This document shows positions 24,541-33,657 of a stretch of DNA of 64,000 nucleotides, piece by piece. A program made the position numbers and the translations under genes. This DNA comes from Shimia sp. R9_2. GTDB taxonomy: Bacteria; Pseudomonadota; Alphaproteobacteria; Rhodobacterales; Rhodobacteraceae. The first letter of the stretch is position 1. The number at the start of each line of letters is the position of its first letter. Location: NCBI RefSeq assembly GCF_017743735.1, contig NZ_JAGHRO010000005.1, positions 1-64,000 on the forward strand, read 5' to 3'. The notes under the pieces are model-generated. The model was not told the origin of the DNA, searched no databases, and worked only from the letters and a program-made list of their open reading frames with translations.

Positions 24541-26793
24541 ATGACAGAGCGTTTTGGCGCTGCACGGAGATTGAATGTGAATACGCTTGGCAACGAAGAC
24601 CTTGGCACGGAGCGCTCCTACATCGTTCGACCCGCCACCAATGCAAAGGGCGATGAGGTTGATCTAAGCGAGTTTGTGCACTCCTTGCTGCGGCGCAAAT
24701 GGCTCATTTTAGGATGCTCCTTCGCTGTCGCGGCGCTGTTTTATGTGCTGACCGCGCAGATGACGAGCTACTACACCGCGCGCGCCACATTGATGCTGGA
24801 CCCAAGGGATACGCAAATTTCGACTTCGCAAGCTTTGGTGTCTGATTTGCAGTTGAGCAATCCGATTTTGGACAGCGAAGTCGCGGTCATTCAATCCAAT
24901 CAGTTGCTTGAACAGGCCATCAGCAGCATTGGTGTGGACCGGATTGATGCGCTTTATGCCGAAGCCAATGCGCCGCTGCCGCCGTTTTCCTGGTTTCGCT
25001 CAAAAAAGCCCGCGTCCGGCTCAGAAAACGACGCCACAGAGGAGGTCGATGCGCCGCCTGCGCTGATCCCGCCGGAGCGAGTGAAGATGAACCGGGTGTC
25101 GTCCCGCATTCGCGAGGGGCTTTCGGTTCGGCGCGTGGGGCAGTCCTATGTCATAGAGATCCTGTCTGAAACGGTGGATCCGCAGCTCTCCGGCCTAATG
25201 GCGAACAATCTCGCCAATGGCTATATCCAGCAGCAAATCGTCAACCGGCGCGAGGCAGCGCTTCGTGCGACCACATGGTTGTCCAATCAGGTGGAGGCGC
25301 AGCGCACGCAGGTTGAACGCGCCGAGGCGGCTGTCGAAGACTTCAAGAGTGCGCAGATCATCAGTGATGGGGCCTCCAGCGATATCGTGTCTCAGCAAAT
25401 GATTGAGCTCAATGATCAGCTGGCCCGGGTGCGCGCGGAAATTGCAGCAGAAGAGGCGCAGGTTCAGCAGATCGAGGCGGTGTTGCAGGGGGACGGAGCG
25501 CCCGCTGTTGGTGATCTGTTGTCCTCGCCTCTCTTCGCGACCTTGCGGGAGCGCCGTCTGGCTTTGCTGCAAGACGATGCCAATCTCGCAACACGTCTGG
25601 GCGAAGAGCACCCAGAGCGGCGACAAATCGCTTCGGTGATTGCGCAGCTGGACGCAGAGATGACGGATGAGGCGCGCAAGGTAATTGAGGGGTTTCGCAA
25701 TGATGTGCGCATACTGGAGTTTCGCGAGCAGGCTTTGTTGGAAAACGTGAGTGAACTGGAGGCCAAGCTGGCGGCCATCTCGCGCTCGTCGCTGGAGTTG
25801 CGCCAGCTGGAACGCGAGGCGGATGCGTTGCGCGGCACTTATGAGGATTGGCTGGCCCGTTTGAGCGAGGCGCGTTCACAGGTTGAACTGCAAAGTGCCG
25901 AAGCCTTTTTAATCAATGCGGCGAAAATCCCCTCAGGTCCGTCCGCACCGCGGCCGAAACTGCTGACCGCTTTTGGTGCGGTCTTAGGATTGGTGATTGG
26001 TTTGATCGCTGCGCTTGTGCTGGAAACCACCAGCCATGGGTTTGCGCGCAGTGCGCAGCTGGAAGCGGCGCATGGCTTCCCGGTGGTGGGCAGCCTGCCC
26101 AAAGGCAATTGGTCTGGCCCCGGAGAGATTTTTGCCACCCTAACAGATGATCCCTATTCCTTGTTCAGCGAGCGCTTGCGGCAGCTGCGGGAAACCCTGC
26201 TCAGTCGGAAGGAGAGCGGGACATCGCACAGCTACGTGCTGTTGTCTTCTGTGCCCAATGAGGGGAAATCAACTGCGGCGTTGGCGCTGGCGCGGATGTT
26301 TGCGATTTCCAACCGCTCTACGATCCTCGTGGATCTGGATACGCGCCAGTCCGCGATCTACCGCGAAGCCAACCTGACAATGGAGCATGATCTTGGGGAT
26401 TTCATTGCCGGGCGTGTGTCGCTCAGTCAGGCCATCATGCGCGGAGGTTCTCTGAATTTTGATGTTCTGGGAAGTTCCTCTTCCAAAGGTATTTTGTCCG
26501 ATGCGGTGAAACACTCTGAACTTGTTGAATTGGTGGAAACGCTGAAGCGTCATTACGAGATCGTCATCATAGATGCGCCCCCGGTGCTTGCGGTCTCCGA
26601 TGCGCTTATGGTGGCAGGGGTGGCGGACAGCCTGTTGTATCTGGTGCGCTGGCGTAAGACGCCCAAACGTGCCGTCAAAATGGGGCTGACACATCTCGCC
26701 AGTATCGGAGCGCGTCCGGAGGGCATGGTTTTGACCATGGTCTCCACACAGCAGGATCCCGACTATTATGTGAGGCACTACAATTATGGTTAG
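24541..26793 (+). CDS. exoP: Polysaccharide co-polymerase with BY-kinase domain (ExoP/Wzc-like)
   Basis: A 750-residue PCP-2a protein. An N-terminal Wzz domain follows the first membrane helix (KWLILGCSFAVAALFYVL, about 54-71); a long periplasmic coiled coil (about 220-460, many Glu/Arg heptads) precedes a second helix (AFGAVLGLVIGLIAALVL, about 480). The cytosolic kinase domain has Walker A SVPNEGKST (Lys576), Walker A' ILVDLDTR and Walker B IVIIDAPP. The C-terminus has a short tyrosine cluster, DYYVRHYNYG, the usual autophosphorylation target. Controls chain length together with the polymerase. The 3' end overlaps the export gene by 8 bp. Confidence 0.94.
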   Translation: MTERFGAARRLNVNTLGNEDLGTERSYIVRPATNAKGDEVDLSEFVHSLLRRKWLILGCSFAVAALFYVLTAQMTSYYTARATLMLDPRDTQISTSQALVSDLQLSNPILDSEVAVIQSNQLLEQAISSIGVDRIDALYAEANAPLPPFSWFRSKKPASGSENDATEEVDAPPALIPPERVKMNRVSSRIREGLSVRRVGQSYVIEILSETVDPQLSGLMANNLANGYIQQQIVNRREAALRATTWLSNQVEAQRTQVERAEAAVEDFKSAQIISDGASSDIVSQQMIELNDQLARVRAEIAAEEAQVQQIEAVLQGDGAPAVGDLLSSPLFATLRERRLALLQDDANLATRLGEEHPERRQIASVIAQLDAEMTDEARKVIEGFRNDVRILEFREQALLENVSELEAKLAAISRSSLELRQLEREADALRGTYEDWLARLSEARSQVELQSAEAFLINAAKIPSGPSAPRPKLLTAFGAVLGLVIGLIAALVLETTSHGFARSAQLEAAHGFPVVGSLPKGNWSGPGEIFATLTDDPYSLFSERLRQLRETLLSRKESGTSHSYVLLSSVPNEGKSTAALALARMFAISNRSTILVDLDTRQSAIYREANLTMEHDLGDFIAGRVSLSQAIMRGGSLNFDVLGSSSSKGILSDAVKHSELVELVETLKRHYEIVIIDAPPVLAVSDALMVAGVADSLLYLVRWRKTPKRAVKMGLTHLASIGARPEGMVLTMVSTQQDPDYYVRHYNYG

Positions 26794-28006
26794 AGCGAGT
26801 GCATGCGCGCTGGGCCTGTGGGCCGCGCTTCTGAGTTTAGGTGCCACGTTGGCCTATGGAGAGGGCTACAAGCTGGTCATCGGCGACCGGCTTCAGGCAA
26901 GTTTGCTGGGAGAGTCGCAACCCATGACAGGCACGGTTGATCTGGATGGGTATCTGCGGTTTGCGGGGCTGGCGCAGTCGCGTGTCGCGGGACTGACACT
27001 GGAGGAAGCCGAGCGAGCCCTTGAGAAAGACCTGCAGGCGGCGGAGCTCTACGTCAATCCGGATATCAGTCTGGCGATTGAGAGCCATGCGCCCATCGTA
27101 ATTGTCGGAGAAGTGCAGCGCCCGGGCTCGTTTGATTTCCTGCCACAATTGACCGTGGAGCTTGCGCTTGGTTTGGCAGGCGGCGTTTCACTGACAGACC
27201 TGAGTGATGATCAGCGCGAATTGCTTCATGCGGATGCCGAAGGGCAACTTCGTGCGGCAGCCCTTGAAATTGCGCACCAGACAGTCCGGATCGCGCGACT
27301 GGAAGCGCAGTTGGCGCAAAAGTCGGTGCTTGCCGCGCAAGATGTCGATCCCCGCGAGATGCCAGTCGCTATGCCAGAGATCATCGATGCGCAGCTTGGG
27401 TTGGAGCAACAGCTGTTGAGCACCTTCATCGCGCAGGGGGGGCGGCAAGATGCGCTTTGGGATCAGCATCTCAAGGAGCTGGAAACGGAAATCGCTCTTT
27501 TGGACAGCCGGATTGAGATTCAGCAGGATGTCGTGCTGAGCCGGGTGGAGGAGTTGGAGGACACCAGATCCCTGGCGGAGCGCGGTCTGCAGCGCGCGAC
27601 CATTGTCACGGCGCAAGAACGCCTTGAGTCCGAGGCACGCGCGCGCATCTTGGAATTAGAGGCGCAAAAGTCGCGTGCGCAAAGTGACTGGATCACTGCA
27701 TCACGCGCGCAATCCAACTTTCATGACCAGCGGCGACTTGAAACGCTGGAAGCCTTGCGGAGCGCTGTGCAGGCCCGCGATGGTCTGCGGCAACGCCATG
27801 AGAATCAGCGACAAAGATTGGCAGTACTCTCCTCAAATGGGGTGATTCTGGGCTCCGCTAGCGATCTTTTGGATATGAATTACGTGATTTTGCGTAGAAC
27901 AAGCGCCGGAATCGAGCGTTTGGACGCGACGAGCGACACCGTCGTTCTACCAGGCGATGCGGTGATTGTTTCCGCTTTGATGGGCAATGCTGCAAACGAC
28001 TTTTGA
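26786..28006 (+). CDS. exoF: Polysaccharide export protein (ExoF/OPX-like) with coiled coil
   Basis: A 406-residue secreted protein with a signal sequence (CALGLWAALLSLGATLAYG). The N-terminal Poly_export and SLBB-type domains are seen in YKLVIGDRLQASLLGE and APIVIVGEVQRPGSFDF. Unlike Wza it has a long central helical region (about 150-360, rich in Glu, Gln and Arg) ending in a short tail, as in rhizobial ExoF. No lipobox cysteine is seen, so it may be periplasmic or outer-membrane-associated through its coiled coil. Coupled to the ExoP-like gene by an 8-bp overlap. Confidence 0.88.
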   Translation: MVRASACALGLWAALLSLGATLAYGEGYKLVIGDRLQASLLGESQPMTGTVDLDGYLRFAGLAQSRVAGLTLEEAERALEKDLQAAELYVNPDISLAIESHAPIVIVGEVQRPGSFDFLPQLTVELALGLAGGVSLTDLSDDQRELLHADAEGQLRAAALEIAHQTVRIARLEAQLAQKSVLAAQDVDPREMPVAMPEIIDAQLGLEQQLLSTFIAQGGRQDALWDQHLKELETEIALLDSRIEIQQDVVLSRVEELEDTRSLAERGLQRATIVTAQERLESEARARILELEAQKSRAQSDWITASRAQSNFHDQRRLETLEALRSAVQARDGLRQRHENQRQRLAVLSSNGVILGSASDLLDMNYVILRRTSAGIERLDATSDTVVLPGDAVIVSALMGNAANDF

Positions 28007-28525
28007 GTGTTGATATTTTGGGCGCTGCAGCTGCACTGAATCCGGTCTTGGAAAACACGTTTATTGGGAATTCTCTGAAGGTAATACGCCAATCAATGAA
28101 TGCCTGCGTCCCGATGCCGTCTCAAATGAGGGGATGTCACAAATGCGTAAATCCCCTTGATTTTCGAGAGATTTATGCGCTTATTTCGCGGGTGGTATTC
28201 GTTGGAGCGCTTTGCGTAAGTATAAGTGGTTTATGTGGATTTTCTAAATTTAACTTGAGAACAATTTCACTTTCCAATTCGCTAATTGGCGCGATCTAAT
28301 TGTGCGTGAATTTCAGGGAGATTTCTTTTTTATGTAATTTAGTCAGGTTTTCCTGACTGACGCATGGCGCTAAAAAATGGAGAATCAAAAGATCTCTGCA
28401 GCGCAGAAAAGTCACGAATATAGATAAGTTAAAAATTTACTTACAATCAGAATCAAACTACTGTTTATCCAATACCTAAGAATACTTTTCGCTATTTTTC
28501 GTAAGTTCTGTTTTGAGTTTTGGTC
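28007..28525. other. AT-rich regulatory leader upstream of the ExoY-like gene
   Basis: 519 bp with no credible gene between the export gene and the initiating transferase. It is AT-rich, with several candidate -10 elements after 28400. It contains TTCAGGGAG at 28312-28320, the same 9-mer as in the manC upstream palindrome (13483-13491), and a perfect hairpin at 28341-28358. Both suggest separate transcriptional control of the initiating gene. Confidence 0.55.
28341..28358. repeat. Perfect inverted repeat upstream of the ExoY-like gene
   Basis: AGTCAGG and CCTGACT flank a TTTT spacer (7-bp arms). No T-tract follows, so it is more likely an operator or RNA hairpin in the long leader than a terminator. 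Confidence 0.6.
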
Positions 28526-29239
28526 ATGAAAGATATTGTGGAAGAACGTTTTTTGTTCGCCCGGCAGAGCTTCACTCGCTCTGATGAAAGATCAGCCACA
28601 AAGGCTACTGTACGCGCTACGGCAAACCGGTTTTATCGCCGCGCCGGTAAGCGTGCCTTCGATATTGTCCTTGCCTTGATCATGCTTCCGGTTTTGGCGC
28701 CGGTCATTTTTTGCCTTTGGGCTGTGACGCGTCGCGACGGTGGCAGTGGCTTTTTTGGCCATGTACGTGTTGGAAAAGACGGTCGCAAATTCAAATGCTG
28801 GAAAGTGCGCACAATGGTGATGGGGGCAGAGGAAAAGCTCCAAGCCTATCTGCGTGAAAATCCGGAAGCGGCAAAAGAGTGGTATGCAAATCATAAACTG
28901 ACTGATGATCCGCGTATTACAAAGTTTGGTGATTTCCTGAGAAAAACCAGCCTGGATGAATTGCCGCAGATTTGGAATGTTCTGGTCGGCGAAATGAGCT
29001 TTGTCGGCCCGCGTCCTGTTGTTCAGGATGAACTTAAGAAATACGGCCACGGCGAAGAATTCTACCTCGCTCAGAAACCGGGGATTACGGGTCTTTGGCA
29101 GGTGTCCGGTCGCAATAGCGTTTCTTATGACGACCGTGTTGCTATGGATTACGAGTATCTGCAGCGAATGAGCATGGGTTTTGACATTCGTATTGTGCTT
29201 AAGACGTCGCAAGCTGTTGTCAGACGCACTGGGTGCTAA
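28526..29239 (+). CDS. exoY: Sugar-phosphate transferase initiating EPS repeat unit (ExoY/WbaP-like)
   Basis: A 237-residue bacterial sugar transferase. One membrane hairpin ([20 protein letters not shown]) precedes the catalytic domain: [29 protein letters not shown] and MSFVGPRPV are the classical family blocks, with [12 protein letters not shown] near the end. The enzyme transfers a hexose-1-phosphate (galactose in ExoY) to undecaprenyl phosphate and so begins each repeat unit. ATG 28526 is chosen over a TTG at 28520. Followed by a strong bidirectional hairpin that separates it from the convergent APH-like gene. The size is normal for ExoY and lacks the large N-terminal membrane part of WbaP. 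Confidence 0.94.
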   Translation: MKDIVEERFLFARQSFTRSDERSATKATVRATANRFYRRAGKRAFDIVLALIMLPVLAPVIFCLWAVTRRDGGSGFFGHVRVGKDGRKFKCWKVRTMVMGAEEKLQAYLRENPEAAKEWYANHKLTDDPRITKFGDFLRKTSLDELPQIWNVLVGEMSFVGPRPVVQDELKKYGHGEEFYLAQKPGITGLWQVSGRNSVSYDDRVAMDYEYLQRMSMGFDIRIVLKTSQAVVRRTGC

Positions 29240-29387
29240 TCAGCGATCAGCACAGGCCGTGAGGTTTAATGGTCGGAAATTTCTTTTGGCATAGAGATGA
29301 GAAATGCGCGCATGCATTTGGGATCTAATTTTGAAGGCCCAATTTAAGTAACGAGTTCAATTGGTTTGAATACCGTCGCTAGACTAA

Positions 29388-29423
29388 AATAAGAGCGTAG
29401 ATGGGGGCATCTGCGCTCTTATT
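29388..29423. terminator. Bidirectional terminator after the ExoY-like gene
   Basis: A 16-bp stem with one mismatch (AATAAGAGCGTAGATG against CATCTGCGCTCTTATT) around a GGGG loop, between the convergent ExoY-like and APH-like genes. Confidence 0.85.
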
Positions 29424-29476
29424 CCTTTGAGTGGCTTTTCGTTCCAGTAAGCGCATATGAAATGCACTTTCATATG

Positions 29477-30514
29477 TCAGTCAGCCGCGCCTCGGGCGCC
29501 TTGGAGCTGTTCGCGGATCTGCTCAAACATCCTCACGAGAGGCCAGGTTTCTTTCTCCATCGCAGCGAAGGTCTCGCCACGCAGCAGCAGGGCCTGAACC
29601 ATCTCCGGATGCGCGCCAACGCGGTCTGATCTGGCGATCTCCTGCCGGGTGTACCAGCGGCGTCGTTTGATCAGGTGACGCCCGATGCGGCGTGTGCGCA
29701 GCGCGATTAGGAGGGTGGTCATCAGATGAAACCGACGCAGCACGAGAGGGGCGGCGAGCCCGTGATATTCTTCGATCCGTGCGACAAAGAGCGGGTAAAT
29801 GTCGGCAAAAGACAGCGCATGGTATTCATCTGCTGCCAGCCAAGCCAGATCTTCAAAACCTGAGCCGACAAAACTGTCTTCAAAATCAAACCAGCCAATT
29901 GTGCCTGACTGTGCGACAGACGCGTTTGCGAGCCGGTTGTCCCATTTCAAAAAGAATGCGTCTGTTGGTGCAAATTCGATTGCCAGTTTGTCAGGATCGT
30001 ATCCGTCAAGCGTCAGGCCAAAGACCGATGCTGTGCGAATGGGGCCGTCACAGAAATACTGGCGCTTCGCATTGTCTTGAAACAGCACAGGCACCTCAGC
30101 TTGAGGCAAGGGGCGGCCGATGTGCATTTGATAGTTGAAGACCGAGACAATGGCGTCGTCAAACAGTGCCTTTTGCTCAGCGGGACGTATGGCCCCGATC
30201 CGATTTGCGAGACTCACCGGGCCCATATCTGTCTGAAACAGAAACCCCTGATGCTCGCCAATCAGTTGAGGGAAATGATCTGTGCAGGGCGCGACATGCT
30301 CCAGAATGCGCCGTTCCCGTGCTGCGCCTTTGGTGTTGTCCCGACGGGACACAATCACCGTTTGATCTTCCAGAAACATCCGAAAAACCGCCCGGTCACG
30401 CCCGCCCGGGCAGCTGGCTTTGATCACCGGTTGCCCGAGGAGTTTTTCTGTGGCGGAGATGAGGCTTGCGACCTCAACTCCGCCGACACGGTCCACGCTG
30501 TGCGTGTCCTTCAT
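29477..30514 (-). CDS. APH-like phosphotransferase domain protein
   Basis: A 345-residue kinase-fold protein of the aminoglycoside phosphotransferase/choline kinase superfamily. The Brenner-type catalytic loop appears as FLKWDNRLANASV (in place of HGDLHxxN) and the metal-binding Asp in IGWFDFEDSFVGSGFEDLAW. The N-lobe shows the glycine-containing FRMFLEDQTVIVSRRD. The catalytic loop begins with K-W-D, so the His of typical APH enzymes is lost, but Asp and Asn are kept. It lies only 8 bp downstream of the RTX/Hint gene on the same strand and is probably co-expressed with it. It could phosphorylate a sugar, lipid or small molecule; no drug-resistance role is implied. Confidence 0.75.
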   Translation of the reverse strand: MKDTHSVDRVGGVEVASLISATEKLLGQPVIKASCPGGRDRAVFRMFLEDQTVIVSRRDNTKGAARERRILEHVAPCTDHFPQLIGEHQGFLFQTDMGPVSLANRIGAIRPAEQKALFDDAIVSVFNYQMHIGRPLPQAEVPVLFQDNAKRQYFCDGPIRTASVFGLTLDGYDPDKLAIEFAPTDAFFLKWDNRLANASVAQSGTIGWFDFEDSFVGSGFEDLAWLAADEYHALSFADIYPLFVARIEEYHGLAAPLVLRRFHLMTTLLIALRTRRIGRHLIKRRRWYTRQEIARSDRVGAHPEMVQALLLRGETFAAMEKETWPLVRMFEQIREQLQGARGAAD

Positions 30515-30522
30515 GGCTTACC

Positions 30523-33288
30523 TCACTGACGGATTTGAACCTCGGCGGAAGCCGCCGTTTTGGGGTCCACAAGCGTCTTGCGGTTCCGCTGCATGCGCTC
30601 CAGGAACACCCGCAGCTCTGCGCCTTTTGGTGTGGCGCGCGCGATCATCGGAATGCCATTTTCTCCACCGGTCTTGAGCTCCGGGAAGATGGCAAAGATC
30701 TCGTCCCGCGCCTCCGGGGAAAGCGATTTAAGCGCTTCGGTGCCGGTGAAGAGGGTCTCCGTCACAGTGCCTTCCGACCAGATCAGTTCGTGGTTCTCGC
30801 AGAGGAAATGATAGTAGGACACGCCATCCGGGTTGTCCTCCACCACATCAATGCCTTTGAACATGGTCAGCTTCTTGGCGGCGATCAGCACCTCGCTTTT
30901 GCCAAACATACGCTCGGCAATTTTGGAGCTGACAAAGATCCGGTGCTGAGGGCTCACCACCAGGTCACGCTTGGGCATGTCCGGCCCCAAAGCGCTGGCA
31001 GAGATGCGCACGGGCTTCAGGTTCGGGTGCTTTTCAAGCTCCTCCGCCGAGATATTACGGTTGCCGATCCAGCGGATAGGCTGCGCGCCGTTGTCCTTGG
31101 TCATCACCTTGTCGCCAACCGACAGGGCCTCAATGGCGACCTCGCCTTCCGAGGTTGCGATTTGCGTGCCGCGGGCAAAGCAGACAACGGTGAAGTTGAT
31201 CTCTTCGAAGTTCTCAAAGGAGATATTGCCAACTTGGCCGCTTTCGTCGCCATCGGTGATCCGATAGGTGCCACCCGGCGACACATTTGGAACATTGCCG
31301 TCCAGAATGTCGCGCAGCGTGGGCTGGCCCTGGCCACCAAAGTTGATCGCAGCGCCGTTGTTGGGTGTGAACACCCCGATGGCACTGTTGTCAAAACCCG
31401 TGATCGTTGACACGTCGGTGACATTGGTGGTCAGCGTGATGGAGTCATCATTTGCAGTCTCATCTGCAACAAAATGCTCGACCTGATTGACCGTGTCGCG
31501 AGAGCCCTCGATCAGTTTGTCGATGTGGCCGTTGCCACCATCGTCGATGAAGGCATCAATGTGCTCATCTGCCGGATCGGCGCTCTTATAGGTGTCCCGA
31601 CCGGAACCGCCTGAGACTTGGTCGCTGCCATCGCTGCTGATAAAGGTGTCATGTCCTCCATCACCAAACAGTTTGTCATCACCTTCGCCGCCATCGATCG
31701 TATCGTTATCGGCACCACCGCGAACCGTGTCGCTACCCGAACCACCTTCCAGGTAGTCGTGGCCACTGCCACCTGAAAGGTTGTCATCGCCCTCTCCGCC
31801 AAGCACGGTGTCATCACCACCGCGCCCATCAATGACATCGTCACCGTCTGCGCCTTGGAGAATGTTGGAACCATCGGTGCCGGCAAGCGTGTCGTCACCG
31901 GCGCTGCCGATCGCGTTTTCAAAGTTGGTGGCAGTTTCAGTCGTGCCATCGCTCAGGCGGGCTGTGCCAGCCTGCAGGTCGAGGTCGACGTTTTGATCTG
32001 CCGAGGAAAATGCGCGTTGGAAGCTGACCGTGTCGATGCCATCGCCACCATCCATGTGGTCCGTAGAGAAGCCACCGTCTACAGTGTCGTTGCCATCGCC
32101 ACCCTTGATGTTGTCGCCACCCCAGTGGCCATACAGGCTGTCATTGCCCGCGCCGCCATCGATATGGTCATGACCTATGCCACCATCTACAGTGTCATTG
32201 TGGGCGCCACCGGAGATGGTGTCGTTGCCATCACCGCCGAGGAGCGAGTCGTTGCCATCTCCGCCGTCGACATAGTCGTGGCCTGCGCCTGCATCAATCG
32301 TATCATTGCCCGCCACAGACGGGGTTTCGATAACGGACACATTGTCGATTTTGCCGTCGCTGCTATGAGCCTCACCAACAGCCGTTGTATTGGTAATGCG
32401 CAGCGTGGTGTTTGGTGTGGTTGCGGTAAACGTGAAGCTTACATGTTCACTGGTGCCGTTTTGTACTGCGACGGATTCTGACGAAATGACATTGCCGTCT
32501 GAATCCAGAACGTCGATGCGAAATCCATGATGTGCTGCACCTGCGTGGTGTTCAAACAGGTCCAGAGACACCGTGTGCTCAGCACCGATATTGGTGGCAA
32601 AGGTTTGTTGAATCGCGTCACCAGCTGCACGACCACCGTGGTTGAACTGCGCGCGCCCACCACCAACGATTGGCGATACGCCATCGTGGTTGCCGTCAAT
32701 TCGATGCCAGCCAGCGCTTGAGGAGAAATCCCCATTGGTGATCAGGTTGCCAGTATTGCCGGTCTGTGTGTCCCCATAGATGCGGTCATCTCCTGAACCA
32801 GCGCTGATGCTGTCATTCCCGCCGCCGCCGAACACTGTGTCATTGCCACCACCGGCATAAACCGTGTCATTGCCTTCGTTGCCTGCGACCACATCGTTGC
32901 CGTCGCCACCGTAAGCAACGTCATTGCCGGAGCCGGCATCAATGTAATCGTTGCCGTCGCCTGCGTTGACGGTGTCGTTGCCGCCGTTGGCATAGATGAT
33001 GTCATCATTGCCCGCTTCTCCGGGGAGGCGCGCATCGTTGCTATCAACGCGGTCGCCGTCGCCATCGGTGAAGCCCGGGAAGATGTTCTCGTTGCCGTTG
33101 CCGCCGCGTACGACGCCATCGGGGCCAACTTTGAGGGGATTGAGACCGCCGCCACCACCGGAGCCGCTGCCTGATCCGCTGCCGCCGCCGCTGCCTGATC
33201 CGCTGCCGCTCCCGCGACCACGACGTCCACCTGACCCACTGCCGCTCCCGCTCCCGCGGCCGCTGCCGCTCCCGCTTCCGCCTGACAT
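30523..33288 (-). CDS. RTX calcium-binding adhesin-like protein with C-terminal Hint domain
   Basis: A 921-residue protein. Residues 1-48 are almost only Gly, Ser and Arg. Two blocks of calcium-binding GGxGxDxI-type nonapeptides (about 75-170 and 330-620) flank a carbohydrate-binding-like jelly roll (about 175-320, with NLITNGDFSSSAGWHRIDG, as in DUF642/CBM-type domains). Cys703 begins a Hint_2 domain (CFARGTQIATSEGEVAIEAL, LVVSPQHRIF). The family is secreted by type I systems in Roseobacters and its Hint domain is of unproven use (self-cleavage or cross-linking). A consensus ribosome-binding site AAGGAGGTG precedes the ATG. It follows an EPS locus, suggesting a role in the extracellular matrix. 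Confidence 0.9.
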   Translation of the reverse strand: MSGGSGSGSGRGSGSGSGSGGRRGRGSGSGSGSGGGSGSGSGSGGGGGLNPLKVGPDGVVRGGNGNENIFPGFTDGDGDRVDSNDARLPGEAGNDDIIYANGGNDTVNAGDGNDYIDAGSGNDVAYGGDGNDVVAGNEGNDTVYAGGGNDTVFGGGGNDSISAGSGDDRIYGDTQTGNTGNLITNGDFSSSAGWHRIDGNHDGVSPIVGGGRAQFNHGGRAAGDAIQQTFATNIGAEHTVSLDLFEHHAGAAHHGFRIDVLDSDGNVISSESVAVQNGTSEHVSFTFTATTPNTTLRITNTTAVGEAHSSDGKIDNVSVIETPSVAGNDTIDAGAGHDYVDGGDGNDSLLGGDGNDTISGGAHNDTVDGGIGHDHIDGGAGNDSLYGHWGGDNIKGGDGNDTVDGGFSTDHMDGGDGIDTVSFQRAFSSADQNVDLDLQAGTARLSDGTTETATNFENAIGSAGDDTLAGTDGSNILQGADGDDVIDGRGGDDTVLGGEGDDNLSGGSGHDYLEGGSGSDTVRGGADNDTIDGGEGDDKLFGDGGHDTFISSDGSDQVSGGSGRDTYKSADPADEHIDAFIDDGGNGHIDKLIEGSRDTVNQVEHFVADETANDDSITLTTNVTDVSTITGFDNSAIGVFTPNNGAAINFGGQGQPTLRDILDGNVPNVSPGGTYRITDGDESGQVGNISFENFEEINFTVVCFARGTQIATSEGEVAIEALSVGDKVMTKDNGAQPIRWIGNRNISAEELEKHPNLKPVRISASALGPDMPKRDLVVSPQHRIFVSSKIAERMFGKSEVLIAAKKLTMFKGIDVVEDNPDGVSYYHFLCENHELIWSEGTVTETLFTGTEALKSLSPEARDEIFAIFPELKTGGENGIPMIARATPKGAELRVFLERMQRNRKTLVDPKTAASAEVQIRQ

Positions 33289-33657
33289 TTCAGCACCTCC
33301 TTAAGTCTGCGTGTGCAGAATGCTAAATTCTCTGAGAGCTAACCCCAGATTGATAAAAGACTTCTTAAACGCACATGAGAGGAAGCCAGCGAGGGCCGTT
33401 TCGTAAGTCCCGTAGCACAACGGATTTTCTACCCGATGCTTATATGCGAACTGACACTACAGAGTGTCTGAGTGCGCACCAAGCAACGAGTTTGTTATGA
33501 AAGCGTGAACTTATTTGAAAAAAGTCCGTAGTCATCCCCAGTGTCGTCATGGGGCACGAAGTTGCCTTCCATTTGTGATAAAATTAGGACGCGTGCAGGA
33601 CCTCTTCGTGTCTCATGTGTGTTCTTTCGGACGAACGAGTGACGAGAATGCCCTTAT
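33289..33657. other. Intergenic region upstream of the RTX/Hint gene
   Basis: 369 bp without a gene. It contains an inverted repeat AGAAT-GCTAA-ATTCT at 33317-33331, 28 bp before the ATG, which could be an operator. The distal part is moderately AT-rich. It then runs into the C-terminal remnant of a broken chemoreceptor gene. Confidence 0.45.

Noticed and set aside
28003-28299. 98-residue frame after the export gene
   Set aside because: AT-rich, no start signal, mixed hydrophobic sequence without pattern; treated as leader.
30540-33280. Tandem DNA repeats suggesting CRISPR or satellite
   Set aside because: The periodicity is 27 bp (nine residues) and reflects calcium-binding nonapeptide codons; there are no unique spacers.
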